Assembly (NCBI GenBank): GCA_023079485.1
Contig: CM041084.1
Span: 13,390,609-13,454,608 of the forward strand
Direction of reading: 5' to 3'
Length of the DNA: 64,000 nucleotides
Source: Archilochus colubris
Taxonomy: Eukaryota; Chordata; Aves; Apodiformes; Trochilidae
The notes below the pieces were generated by a model that had not been told where the DNA came from, did no database searches, and saw only the letters and a list, made by a program, of their open reading frames with translations. The first letter of the stretch is position 1, and every line of letters starts with the position of its first letter. Shown one piece after another: positions 21,897 to 64,000 of this stretch. The position numbers and the translations under genes are program-made.

Positions 21897-24800
21897 TAAA
21901 TAAAGATAGAAAAGGGGATATGTTAATTAAGCAGTAGATTTCTATTCAATTAGGATTTAGACATTTGAAGATAATATAGTTATAGAGTGATACCCTTATA
22001 GTGATAGAAAACCAAGCTGTCATTCTACTTGAAATAATTCTGATATTTAATAATTTAACTTTGAGTATGCATTAGTGAAATTATCCCAAAATTGGTATCT
22101 TGACTGATGTTTAAATGTTTGTTCTTTGATTTTTTTCACCCTAGAGCCTTTTCCTATGTTACTCTTTTCAGCCATTTTCACACCTACACATCCTGAACAT
22201 GATGAAACACAACTTTTAGGTTAAAGAGCTTAAAAAAAAACACCTGTATTCAAATTGTGTCTGAAATGTCCTAAATGTTATTTATATAAAGAAAATTATA
22301 ACTTATAATTAGTTTATTATGCCAGAAATAATTTCCACTGACTGCTTAGCTAAAAGATGTGCAGTAAATGTATTCTCACATAACAGTGAATTTAACTGTT
22401 AGGCTTTTCTAACTGTGTTCTGTTTTTCTTCACTTAGGCAATCTTATAGTTGATGTCTACATCTTTGTCATAAATTAATTCCTTATTGGGTATAGGAACA
22501 TAGAAGAAACTGAATTGCCATAAAATAATTATTTTTGTGGACCATTCAAACTTTAAGTTCTAGATGGTTGTGACATAAACGTACGTCTATTCTTTCATTG
22601 ACTTAAAAGGAGTAGGACAAGAACAAAAGTCTAAGAGTGGTCACAGGAAAGTGCAGTCAACACAGCCATAGTTTTCACAACTTATTTTGTAAGTAACTGT
22701 GATGAAAGTCAGAAGTAACCAGTAACTTCATGCTACAACAGAATCCTTATCTGTCTGAAATAGAGAGCAGATTAGGCAAGAAGTACACTGTAATGACTCT
22801 AAAATACAAAATACTGTAGTGAATATAAAATTTAAGACTTAATTTATTCTATCTATTCTCCTTTTGAAAAAGTGCTGGCAATGCAAGAATAATAAGCATT
22901 TCAGTTGGCTTACAAATAGAAAGAGAAATCACACACCCTTAAAAAGGAAAATGTTGAACAATATTGTAAAAGATAAAATCCTAGTACTTTTTTTCCCAAA
23001 TATATATAGGTTTTAAAAGAATATGTTACATATCTGTAGGGTTACAAATATTAATTTTCCTAAACTATGTTAAGATGGAAGTAAGATTGAGTGGCTGTAT
23101 GAGTATTAAAAGAGCAAATTACTGATCCTTTTATTCTTATTTTTCACTACTACCCACCACTGAATGGACAACCTCTGAAAATTGATACTGCCTAAATTAG
23201 TACCATGGTACCACCTTGATTTCTGTGGGCTGCAGAAGGCAGAAGCACAGACAGGAACAGCCTTGAGGAGTACCAAGTATGACAGAGAGGCCTTGTGTCA
23301 CATAAAGAGCTTTATTACTTTATTTGGAAAGCCTTAAGATTACTACTGCTGAAGGGAGTATCAAGTACTACTAGTTCCATTTTGATGGAATTTTATTACT
23401 TTGGTTTTCTTGCATTTGTAATGATTTGACTTCAAATAATAACTTAGAGTAATGCTGCAATATTTTACACTCCATTTCAAAGTCTGTAAAAGAACATTTC
23501 AATGTGGTTTGTTTGTGGGTTTGTTTTTTCATATACTTTTTAAGGATTTTAAATCAGAAATCTAATTTTGTAAAATACTAATCATAAATCAGAAGTTATA
23601 CTCTCCTGTCTGGTATATCCTGTAGTTTGAAAGGAGGGGCACTTACTGATGTGCCAAAATACGCCAAAGGCAACCAGAGCACCCTAGCAGCTGCAGTGCA
23701 GTCATGTTATTCATCACTGCTTGAACACACCACAAGCAACTAAAATGATTTGTGAATGTGTAGCTATATGTTTGGTATGGTGTTTGTAAGGAAAGCCTTA
23801 TGAGAAGAAGAATTGACAGTGGTTTTTTTCTCATCTACCATTCCTAGTTTGGGTCTTCAGCATTGTTGTGTCCCTACATGCTGGAGCCAGAGCAAAGAAA
23901 AAATGGAGAAACCCATAGTCAGGCACAAAACTTGATATTCTATGAACTGCTGTGAGCTCATCTGTCACTCATGACAGATAATGTCACTCATGACATAATT
24001 TCATGAGAGAAATTATTATAGTAAAAAGATAATATTCTGACTGGGTAACAGTATAAGGAGGCTGATAGGCTTAAAGGGTTGCCTTGTGTGTTCAAGATAC
24101 ATGAATGATGGTATTTCTGCTGCAGCAATAAAAAAGAATGGTGATTGAAGTCTAATCCAAGATTTTCTCATTTTGCCTGCTGAATACTAAACTCTCCATA
24201 TATGCTAATTACTTATGAACATACTATGCACTTCTTAACCATTTACAGTTTATTACTGTTTGTAGAGATCTTTGAACTTCTTTGGTTAAAAATGTAAGGT
24301 TTATATAAAACAATCATTTGTGTTTATTACATGAATATTTATTTTCCAAACAACTCCTTGAATGGTATTTAAAATGTAAATACATAAAACTTTGCTATTT
24401 AAAGTCTTCTGAATATGCTGTGTTAAAGGAAGTACACAGAAAACAGAGTTTGACAGTATGAAAAATCTCTGAAAAGTTCAGAAAGGCTCAGGTAGCTTTA
24501 ATGTGTATGAGGTACCACAGGAATTCCACAGACTGTTTGCTGTTGCTCAATCATGCTTTGCAGATTTATCCTGTAAAGCAAGGTAAACCAATGCAATAAG
24601 GGACAGGCACTAATACAGACACTGATAAACTGACTCACACAAAGGTGAATGACATGAACCATTCAGATAATGCAGTAAAAGACAAATGCATACAAAGATC
24701 TCATATTAATTAAAAAATATGCAATGAAAATATGCAAAAAATGCTAAGAAGAATTTGATTAAGAGCCTGGCTGTAAACTAGATTTTCAAGCACCTGTATG

Positions 24801-25448
24801 TTGTTTTTGATGGGGGAGCAGAAATTTTTGTTGATGGTAAATGGTTGTAAATGAGAGTGAGGAACAAAAATGAGAAATAAAAAATGAAAGCAAAAGCAGC
24901 TGAATAAATGTAGCTCACTAGACACAAAGTAGAAGTGTCTGGAAGCTATAAACTGAAGGAAGAGATACAAGTGAAAATTAATTAAATTGAATAATATTCA
25001 TTATAGTAGAAGATTGTCAAGCTATTCACAGTCTAATTTATGTGACAGATCTTTCTTCTTTAGTGTCAAGAATACTAAATTCTTAATCTGTCAGTAACAC
25101 ACATAAATGGCTAACAACATATTTTTCCTGCAGAGGAAGTATCTTTTATCAAATGGTAGCTCAGCTAATCTATCTCCTTGATGATGCTATTTTGCCAGCT
25201 GTTTTATTAATGAACTGTTTTTTCTGATTCTATTTGTATGCTAGTTTTGCACATTACAGTCTTCATTAAGTATGAAAAATACTGTTTACTCAACTATTTG
25301 AGGCAAATATATATATATATTTTTTTAAATTGCTTCTAAAAAAAAAATGTCAGTGGAATAACACCTAGTTTAATTTGGAAAATAATGTTTTAGAAATGGG
25401 CACTAGATGTTTCCTATTTATAATTTTATTGAAAATGGATATTACTTG

Positions 25449-25502
25449 GGTGTTTTTTTGGGGTTGTTTGGTTGTTTGGTTGTTTGTTGTTTTTTTTTTT
25501 CC
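25449..25502. repeat. T/G-rich simple repeat
   Basis: Repeated GGTTGTTT units are followed by a T-run. This is low-complexity sequence. Confidence 0.85.
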
Positions 25503-26581
25503 TCTGGAGACAGCAGTTGTGCAAATTCAACTTTGTTTGAATGCTAAGTTGTATTGTACAAGACTCATCATCACTAAAGGTCGTGCAATAAACAAGTTCA
25601 AATGCTTTTCTTCCACCTGTACCACCCACCCCCATCCACCCCTCCCCCTGAGATGTCAAAGAAAAGTACTCTGGGGTTTACATTTTTAGTATAGTGGTAG
25701 AAACAGTCAAGACTTACATGGCTATTTTCTCCAAAACTTTTTTTTTTTTAGCAAATAAAAAGAAGCATGATTGTGCATATGATATATGATAAAAAGTAGT
25801 CACACTACTGAAAAAGAGGTGTTGAATCACTATCTGTAGGCAAATACACACTTTCTGAATTAAAGGGGAAGGAGAGGACGTTAGAATAACATTGGTCTGT
25901 TTGTAGAGTTTTGCTTGGCTCATTGCTGATAGTGTAAACAAATGTCTTCCTTAGTAACAAATGAAAAGTGAAGTAACTTCGGAACTTTCCTTCCACTGTG
26001 TACAGTGCCCTCATGTGGCTCTTTCCTTTTCCTACTGCACCACGATCTGCCTGCTCTCTGTACTTAACTCTCTTACCACACTTTGTAACTCATCAGATCT
26101 TTGAGATTCTACGCATAGAAGCTAAAACATGAACAGTAGAAGCAATAGCTTATTTGCTACATGAAACTTCGGGAGTGGTTTTATATTCAAATCAAAACCC
26201 TGAAAGGAAAATCTTCAATAAATTATGGGAAGCAAACCAGGTCATGACCCAGCCATCTAACCTAGATAATTGCTCATATATAGTTTATCTGCTTAGTTAC
26301 AGTGACATGAAAATAACTTGGTTCCCATTTTTTTAACAACGAAGAGAAAAATAACATTTGTGAACTTTTTCCAAGCAATCTCAGTTCCTGGGCTATGACA
26401 GAACAAATCTGTTTAACTGGTAGTTTAACTATGCAGCTGATGGCTAGATAATAAATGCTGTTTGGGAGAGCTCAGTTCTTGTTTGTTTTCCTATTTCATG
26501 AATTAAAAAAGATGTAGATTTTGTTAGATTTTGTGTGTTGTGAAAGTTTAAACTTTTAAACAATTTTTTCGATATTCAGCA

Positions 26582-26595
26582 CTGCCATCTAGTGG
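26582..26595 (-). promoter_or_regulatory. CTCF consensus match
   Basis: The minus strand reads CCACTAGATGGCAG, which fits the 14-base CTCF core CCASYAGRKGGCRS at every position. It lies in the spacer about 8.8 kb from the CREM promoter and about 2.8 kb from the CUL2 promoter, where an insulator or loop anchor would be expected. Confidence 0.6.
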
Positions 26596-28935
26596 ACATG
26601 ATTGCAGTGCGCTTCCATTTCTTACCAAGAATTAAAGGGGTTTAAGTAGATAAAATGATCACATATTTTAAATTCTTCATAAACTTGAAAAAATGAAAGC
26701 TACAAGGATAATAATTTATTATTGTGGATTTTTATAATCATTAAAGGTACATTCAATTTATACTCATACTTTGTACATCACCCTATGAAAGACAGCCACA
26801 ATAAAAGTCTAGATTAAAAATAACTGTCATGATATAAAGGTCCATTCCTGATTTCATTTATCTTGTTTTTTTAAAAAGAAATATTTTGAAATTATTTAAA
26901 TATCATTAGTTGCACCAGCAATGCAGAGTAACTAATTTAATGAAAATTTAATATACAAACATAACACTATTAATCCAGCATAACTATTGTGCACAAGCTA
27001 AACAATGTTGCTGCAAGAGAAGGAGAGACAGGTAACTTTCTCAGAATTTAGCAAATATTCTTCTTTTCTACATAAAAATTGTTAAGGGGTCTTACTTACT
27101 GTAACAATGGGATTTGAAATTTGAGACAAAAAGTGCAGATAGTAGTATGGAAGACATCTGCAAATGAAATGGTGGTGGTGAGAAATGTGGACTATTTACT
27201 GTCAGATCAGATTGCAGTCTGTAAAACAGCCTCTAAATAAAGCAGTAAGTCACATAATGACATATTTCATATAGTGTTTGTATTGACATAGGCCTATGGG
27301 ATTCCTAATTTTGGACCAGAACAAGTGTTAGTGTAGCATAAGCTGAAACAAAATACACACCTCCTTAGAAAATAATTTATTGCATGAGAGAAAAGGAAAA
27401 AAGCTAATACAAACAGAGAAACAGAAGTATCAGATAAGAGAAAACAAATGCATAGAAACAATGGGAATTTCAGGAACTATTGCAATACTGGTTTGAATGA
27501 CAAGCAGGTGATAGCAAATGCAATCATAGAAAGGTTAAATTTGTAGACATGGTGTGGCAAGTTTTTAGGTGGCATACGTAGGTACTACAAAATTAATCTG
27601 TGTAGCTTACTACTCTAATAAAGAATTGATAAAGATTTTATAGGAATTTACTGAGAGGCTGACTTCTTCATAGGGCCATCCTATGAAAACTCGACACAAA
27701 TTTCCATCTGTGTCACCCATCTATGATTCCATTAGCTACAGACACCAAGAGATAGCACTGAGCCCAAGATAAGCAAGGATAAGCAGGATTTAAAGTAGAT
27801 CTGGACATTTGCTGTCATCAACAAATGCAGCAAGACATGGCTAAGTTTGCTGAACATTCCATTAATAAGGTAAGCTTTGTAAAATGGCAGCTTTCTTAGC
27901 TGATAGTCTTGACATGTCTGCCAAGCATGATTAATTCACCTGATCAACATCTGGGTTTCAGCAAGCAGAAGCAGCTCCACTGCAGAGCTAACATTGAATT
28001 GAACTCACTGATGCATAAATCATGAACCCACTAATGGAAAGCACTGGTGCATACACACAAGTTTCAGTCTTGTTCTGAGTGGATACATTAAATTTATTTC
28101 TTAAGGGTCTGTAGGAGAACCCCTCTCTTCTTTTGGATACGCAGGGAGCACCGTGGGACAGATGGGATGATTTTAGCCACATACAGTAGAACTCACAGCA
28201 TCCTTATCTCAGACTCCGGCAATACCTTACTGTGTATTTTCAAGTGCTAACTCTCTGGTTAGTCTTGACAAAGAAACTTGATGAAAAAGGGTATCAGGAT
28301 TTTACAAAGCTTTGGGACTTAAAAAAAATTTTATTTCCTAAATACATTTAAATCCTGCAAAATGGAAGGAAGCAGACGTTGGTTACTGCAAGTGAGAAGT
28401 GAGGGAGCTGAGGGCCCTCTGAGCAGCAGACAACTTTTCAGTCCTAATTGAGGCCAAGCCCCAGCGGTGGCTGCGCACCGGGCTGTGGGACATCGCTGTC
28501 ACGGAGCACACCTGCGCTCAGCCCAAATACATTGTCTCCGCAGTGACTTTTACAAAGTTACTGAGGGCACCAAATGACAGCAGCACCGCTACACGGAGCC
28601 CCTTCCGCTCGAGCACTCGCTGGAAGCGATTCTCTTGCGGTCGGAAGTCCCAGCCGAGAGCCAGGGGCAAAAAGCCGCCTGCGCCCTCCGCACCGGGACA
28701 CCACCATCCTCTGGGGAAACCGAAATCTCCTCACACGAACCCCCGGGGACGGAGACACGAGAAGCCCGGGGGAGGGACCCCGCACAAAGCGCGGCCTCCC
28801 CGGCGCCTGCAGAGCTGCACATGGAGGGGCCAGAAAGGCGGCCGATGCAAATCCTCTCCCGCCGCGACTCCATTTCGGGCCGTGCGGCGTCCCGGCCGGG
28901 CTGCCCCCAGACGGAGGGTGGCGGGAGGGCTGCGG

Positions 28936-28986
28936 GCGCATGCGGGAAACGGGAACCGCCAGCAATGGAGGAAAAACGCGTGCGCG
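28936..28986. promoter_or_regulatory. Pair of NRF1-like sites
   Basis: GCGCATGCG at 28936-28944 and CGCGTGCGCG at 28977-28986 both contain the NRF1 core, about 40 bases apart. NRF1 commonly drives housekeeping CpG-island promoters. Confidence 0.5.
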
Positions 28987-29289
28987 GGGGCCCTACGGAA
29001 CATGCGCCATGAGGCCCCGGGCTGACTCTGCGGAGAATTAAGGCCGCCCGTGCTTGCCGTAGAGTGGGTTGTACCAAGCCCCTCTCCTCAGGCGGGGGAA
29101 CGCGGGGTCAGAAAGTAACGGTGCTCTGGAACCCATCGGCTCCCGCCCATCCTGTCGCCGGCAGGGAGAGCCCGGCGGCGGGGGCGCGCTGTACGGCGGG
29201 TGAGGAAGCGGCGCGGCTGCAGCGCGAAGGATGCGAGGATGCGCCGCACCCCGTCCTCGGCAGTGGCAGCGCCGGCGGAGGGGCGGGGC

Positions 29290-29397
29290 GCGAGGGGCGA
29301 GCGGCTTGGGTAATGGCAGCGCTGTGAGGACGGAGCGGGGCAGGGAGCGAGGGAGGCCGGCGGGTGGGCGTCGCTGACTCGGGCCCCTCACCGCCAG
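29290..29397 (+). other. CUL2: Candidate CUL2 non-coding exon 1 (start not fixed)
   Basis: The 3' end is a good donor, GCCAG|GTAACT, at 29397/29398. The left limit is only indicative because the transcription start cannot be read. The next exon, at 32560, begins in untranslated sequence 20 bases before the ATG. Confidence 0.5.
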
Positions 29398-32300
29398 GTA
29401 ACTCTCCTCGCCCGGCCCGGCCAGGAGCGCCGCTGGGCCGAGGGGAAGGAGCTCCGCGCTCGATGGGGAAGCGGCGGTCCCTGTCCCCGCACGCACAGGG
29501 CGGCCGGGCCGGGTGCGTGCGGGGACGCGGAGGCCTGGCCCCCGCTTCTCCCGCCCAGGCGGGAGCGCCGCCCGGCCCCCTGCCCGCAGCCCCCGGGCTC
29601 TCCCCGCCGGGTTCTGCCCCTGCGCCGGGCCTCTCTGCACACCCGTTCTCCGGCGGTGTTTGTGTGGTCGCGGCCGCCGGCGGGCTGGGTCTTGCCCCGG
29701 GCCCTGCCCTTGGCTGGCGGGGTGGGTGTGGTGCGGCTGCATCGGCGGGGCTGCTCCGCTCTCCTCACTGCGTTCCCATCCAGTTTCGCTTTTGTTTTGG
29801 GGGAGAGAAAAGGTGGGGAGCGAGCGCACGTTCCCTGCCCGCGGCATGCCGGCGGGGCCGTGGGGAGAGGGGCGGCCCTCCCGCTGCCGGCGGGTGGGGC
29901 GGGATAATGGGGGGCTTGGGGGGCTGGGGACAGGCGGCGATGCGTGTCGACGGGTTTGACGCGGGTACTCCTGGCCTTGGCTGCTCACCCATCAATGGCT
30001 TGTAATATTATTTCTTGACATGGATAAATAGGTTGGAAATTTGGGGATTTTTTTGATGCTAATGAAACCCCTACATCTATTTGTGTGGACAACCCTGTTC
30101 ATTATGACAGTGGTATGTTTTAAAGGATGAGGCGATGGAAGCAACATCTTTGCATTATTCTCATGTCTATGTTTTCACAGCAACTGCTTACATTAGGGCT
30201 TGTCAAACAGGTATGGTTTCCTGCCCCCCTGAGTAGTATAAACCCTAGGGTAGGTATTCTGCTCTGCTGTAATTTTTACCATGGAGATTACTTGCATCAG
30301 TAGAAGACATTAGTACTCTAAGTTTGTGCACAGCAGATGCCGAAGGACAGCAAATCCCCCAAACCCATGTCTTCCAGAAAAGTCTTACAGCATTTGTTAA
30401 CTTGTCTATAAAACAAGTTTAAATTTGTGTTGGTGTGAGAGTTCCAAGAGAATGACAATTAACAGTCACATCTGTCTTAAACTAATTAAGTCTAGAATAC
30501 ATTTAGGGGTATGTGGATGCTTCACTAGGCTGCTATGATGATGAACACGGTGTTACTGAATGATGTGTTGTGGGGAGGACTTTTCTTTCCCCTTCCTTTC
30601 CTTCTTCAGTTTTGCTTATCTGTGAAAGAATGGCTATTCTAGGTTGCTTTCTCTGAAACATACTTGGTACCTCCAAGGTAGAACTTGAAAAGCAACCTGC
30701 GACTTAGCTGTGACTTAACATTCAACTAACTATAACCATAAGAGCTTCTTAGGATATTTAAAATTTTTCTGGACCATGATTCATTTTTCTTTGGTGTCAT
30801 CTGGAAATACTCTTGTGCTTTCCAGAAGAATAATATTAGAGCTTTTGGAAGACTACTCCCTTGGGGTTTTTTCCATTCCTGGAAGTGAACTCTACTATTA
30901 TTTATTCTACTGAGGTTCATGTTTCTTTGAAACACATCAATTTGTGGTTTTCAACTTAGATCCGTTGATGGATATCTCTGCTTTGTCAGTTTTCACTGAT
31001 TTTTCTGTGTAGTAAGCTGGTATGAACATATGTGGATCAAAGATTTTTTTTTTTTCGGCAGTAACCATGTTGCAAATATAACAAATTCAGTGTTTTTGCT
31101 GGACTGAAAATATGCAGCATTTACCAAGCTTTATTTCTTAAAAAGCTTACTGTTCATAAAACCAAGGATAACACCATTTTCTCAATATTACTTAGTTACT
31201 ACTCAGTTTCTTTGTGAAATAAAAGCAAATTTGTATCGGGTGGTACATTGATTACATTTTTAGATGGCAGCTGCTGTATTACAGGTAGATGACAGCAACA
31301 CTCTGGGGTTCCTGAATTCAGAGCAGTTAAGAAGCTTGGTTTTTTTAGGCAGGGTGGCACCTTCCATGCATATAGTATAAAAGTTGCATCTGATTTTTTT
31401 TTTTTTTTTTCCCTGAGGAGCTATATATCCTGCACTTTGAGAGAACTAGTGTGTCTGTGAAAAAATAAAAGCCAGTAGCAGTTAAGGTATTAAGCTGGTT
31501 GCTAAGTGTCTTTTTAGAATGATATTTAATTCTTTCCCCTAGAGAGTCTGTCACTAGATTTCCTTTCCCCCTCTGACCTTGTCCATCAGTTTAAAATGGA
31601 AATAGAAGTATTCTTTCACTTTTTTTAGTCTTACAATGTCATGTTTCTGAGCAGGAACTAGACTTGCTTTGTGTATGGAATGTGACACATCAGGTCCTTT
31701 CTAGATTACATGCATAGGACAGACAAATAGAAACAAAGAGGGAGCCTTTACAGTTGTGTTTCTGGGGACCTCCTTTTTAAAATTACCTTGTTTCTAGTTT
31801 TATTTCAGTAATTTAATGTTTTTCTTTCAATAAATCTCTTGTGGTTTTGATATGAAATCTCTAACACAGTCTTTTTATATTTTCAAGCCATGTCTTACTT
31901 GAAAAAATTTGCTACCTGTCCTGCTGTGCAGTGCAGTAAGCTGCAAAAGTTCTGCATAATGCTTTGTGTTTAGATGTGTTTTCTTTTATTCATCCTGATC
32001 AAAACTTTTCTGTTTTGTGGCTTTTAAAAATACAATAATATAAATGTCTCATGAAAGCTTGACATGGATGGGCAGTTTGGACTAGATGATGTCTAGAGGC
32101 CCCTTCTAACTCTGATTCTGTGAACACAGGCTGCAAACTGGCAGTAGCAATTCCAAATACTCTGGTAATACTTTCAGTCTGTTCCTGCCCAAAATTCTCT
32201 TGGATACAGCTGAAACAGTCTTTGCATAACAGTAAACAAACAAAAATTTACAGGAAAGTTCTTCTCTTCATATGGCACTATTAAATTGTCATCTTGGTAA

Positions 32301-32559
32301 GGTGCTGAACTTCATGAGGCATGATATTGTTACATTAATTGGTTACATGTTTTAGGCTGTTCATGTTTCATTCTATAATGTTAAAAATAAGGACTAGGGA
32401 GCTTGATTTTGGAGGGTTAGGTAGTGGGGGTGGGTGTTCTTCATGCTGCTGTATCACAGTGGTGCAACAGTGTACAAAGTTTAAACTGAAAAATTCAAAG
32501 GAAATGTATTTTTTCAAATTATTGTGCAATATTGTCTGACAGGTTTGATTCCTCTACAG
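29398..32559 (+). other. CUL2: CUL2 intron 1
   Basis: The first 560 bases are the tail of the CpG island. The rest is AT-rich, with a CR1 tail at about 32048-32124 and T-runs near 31050 and 31396. No exon was recognised. Confidence 0.65.
32048..32124 (+). mobile_element. CR1 LINE 3' tail fragment
   Basis: The stretch with GGACTAGATGATGTCTAGAG followed by CCCCTTCTAACTCTGATTCTGTGA matches the characteristic 3' end of avian CR1 elements, including the terminal ATTCTGTG octamer. Confidence 0.85.

Positions 32560-64000
<31,441 letters not shown>

Larger units (their letters stand above)
18521..28440. other. Intergenic spacer between the CREM and CUL2 promoters
   Basis: About 10 kb of AT-rich sequence with no open frame that resembles a protein. 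It contains a T/G-rich stretch with a run of ten G at about 19036-19165, an LTR-like element (21125-21896), a second T/G-rich stretch at about 25449-25500, and a CTCF consensus match (26582-26595). No RNA gene was recognised. Confidence 0.75.
28450..29960 (+). promoter_or_regulatory. CUL2: CpG island, CUL2 promoter
   Basis: A sharp CpG-dense block begins near 28450 and stops near 29970. Open frames of up to 316 codons across it on both strands are GC artefacts, and none resembles a protein. Motifs include an ETS-type CGGAAGT at 28642-28648 and NRF1-like GCGCATGCG (28936-28944) and CGCGTGCGCG (28977-28986). These are typical of TATA-less housekeeping promoters. A donor at 29397/29398 lies toward the 3' part. 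Confidence 0.85.

Noticed and set aside
29038..29988. 316-codon minus-strand open frame and other long frames in the CUL2 CpG island
   Set aside because: GC-rich sequence has few stops. The peptide is Pro/Arg/Gly/Ala-rich low complexity, overlaps frames on both strands and matches no family I know.

Overview
The window is vertebrate nuclear DNA, almost certainly from a bird. AT-rich introns interrupt short exons that together encode two proteins. CR1-type LINE tails typical of birds and other sauropsids occur several times, and the gene order is the known CREM-CUL2 head-to-head pair. There are no prokaryote-like operons. Nearly all long open frames are chance frames in introns or CpG islands.

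Left part (1-about 18,500, minus strand): the 5' portion of CREM, a cAMP-responsive bZIP transcription factor. Four coding exons are visible, read right to left: the start-codon exon (13333-13452), the first glutamine-rich exon (6800-6946), and two exons that together form the kinase-inducible domain (3424-3515 and 3144-3289). The second glutamine-rich exon, the ICER promoter and the bZIP exons lie beyond base 1. The main CREM promoter should be the CpG island at about 16,960-18,520. A smaller intronic CpG-rich patch at about 11,390-11,960 has a start codon and a strong donor beside it and may be an internal promoter.

Middle (about 18,500-28,400): a roughly 10 kb AT-rich intergenic spacer with no supported gene. 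It holds an LTR-like insertion (21125-21896) and an exact CTCF consensus match near 26,590.

Right part (about 28,400-64,000, plus strand): CUL2, the cullin scaffold of the Elongin B/C-VHL-type ubiquitin ligases. A CpG island carries the non-coding first exon. Sixteen coding exons follow, from the ATG at 32580 to 63547, and give 561 complete codons plus one base. All junction phases agree. The last part of the protein, including the neddylation region, lies beyond the window.

The most notable observation is that the first intron inside the CUL2 coding region is a U12-type (minor spliceosome) intron, with both the diagnostic donor and branch point. Others are a CRE next to a perfect RFX X-box in CREM intron 1, the possible internal CREM promoter and first exon, and an unannotated exon-like segment in CUL2 that would act as a poison exon. 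I did not find a wholly new biological system.
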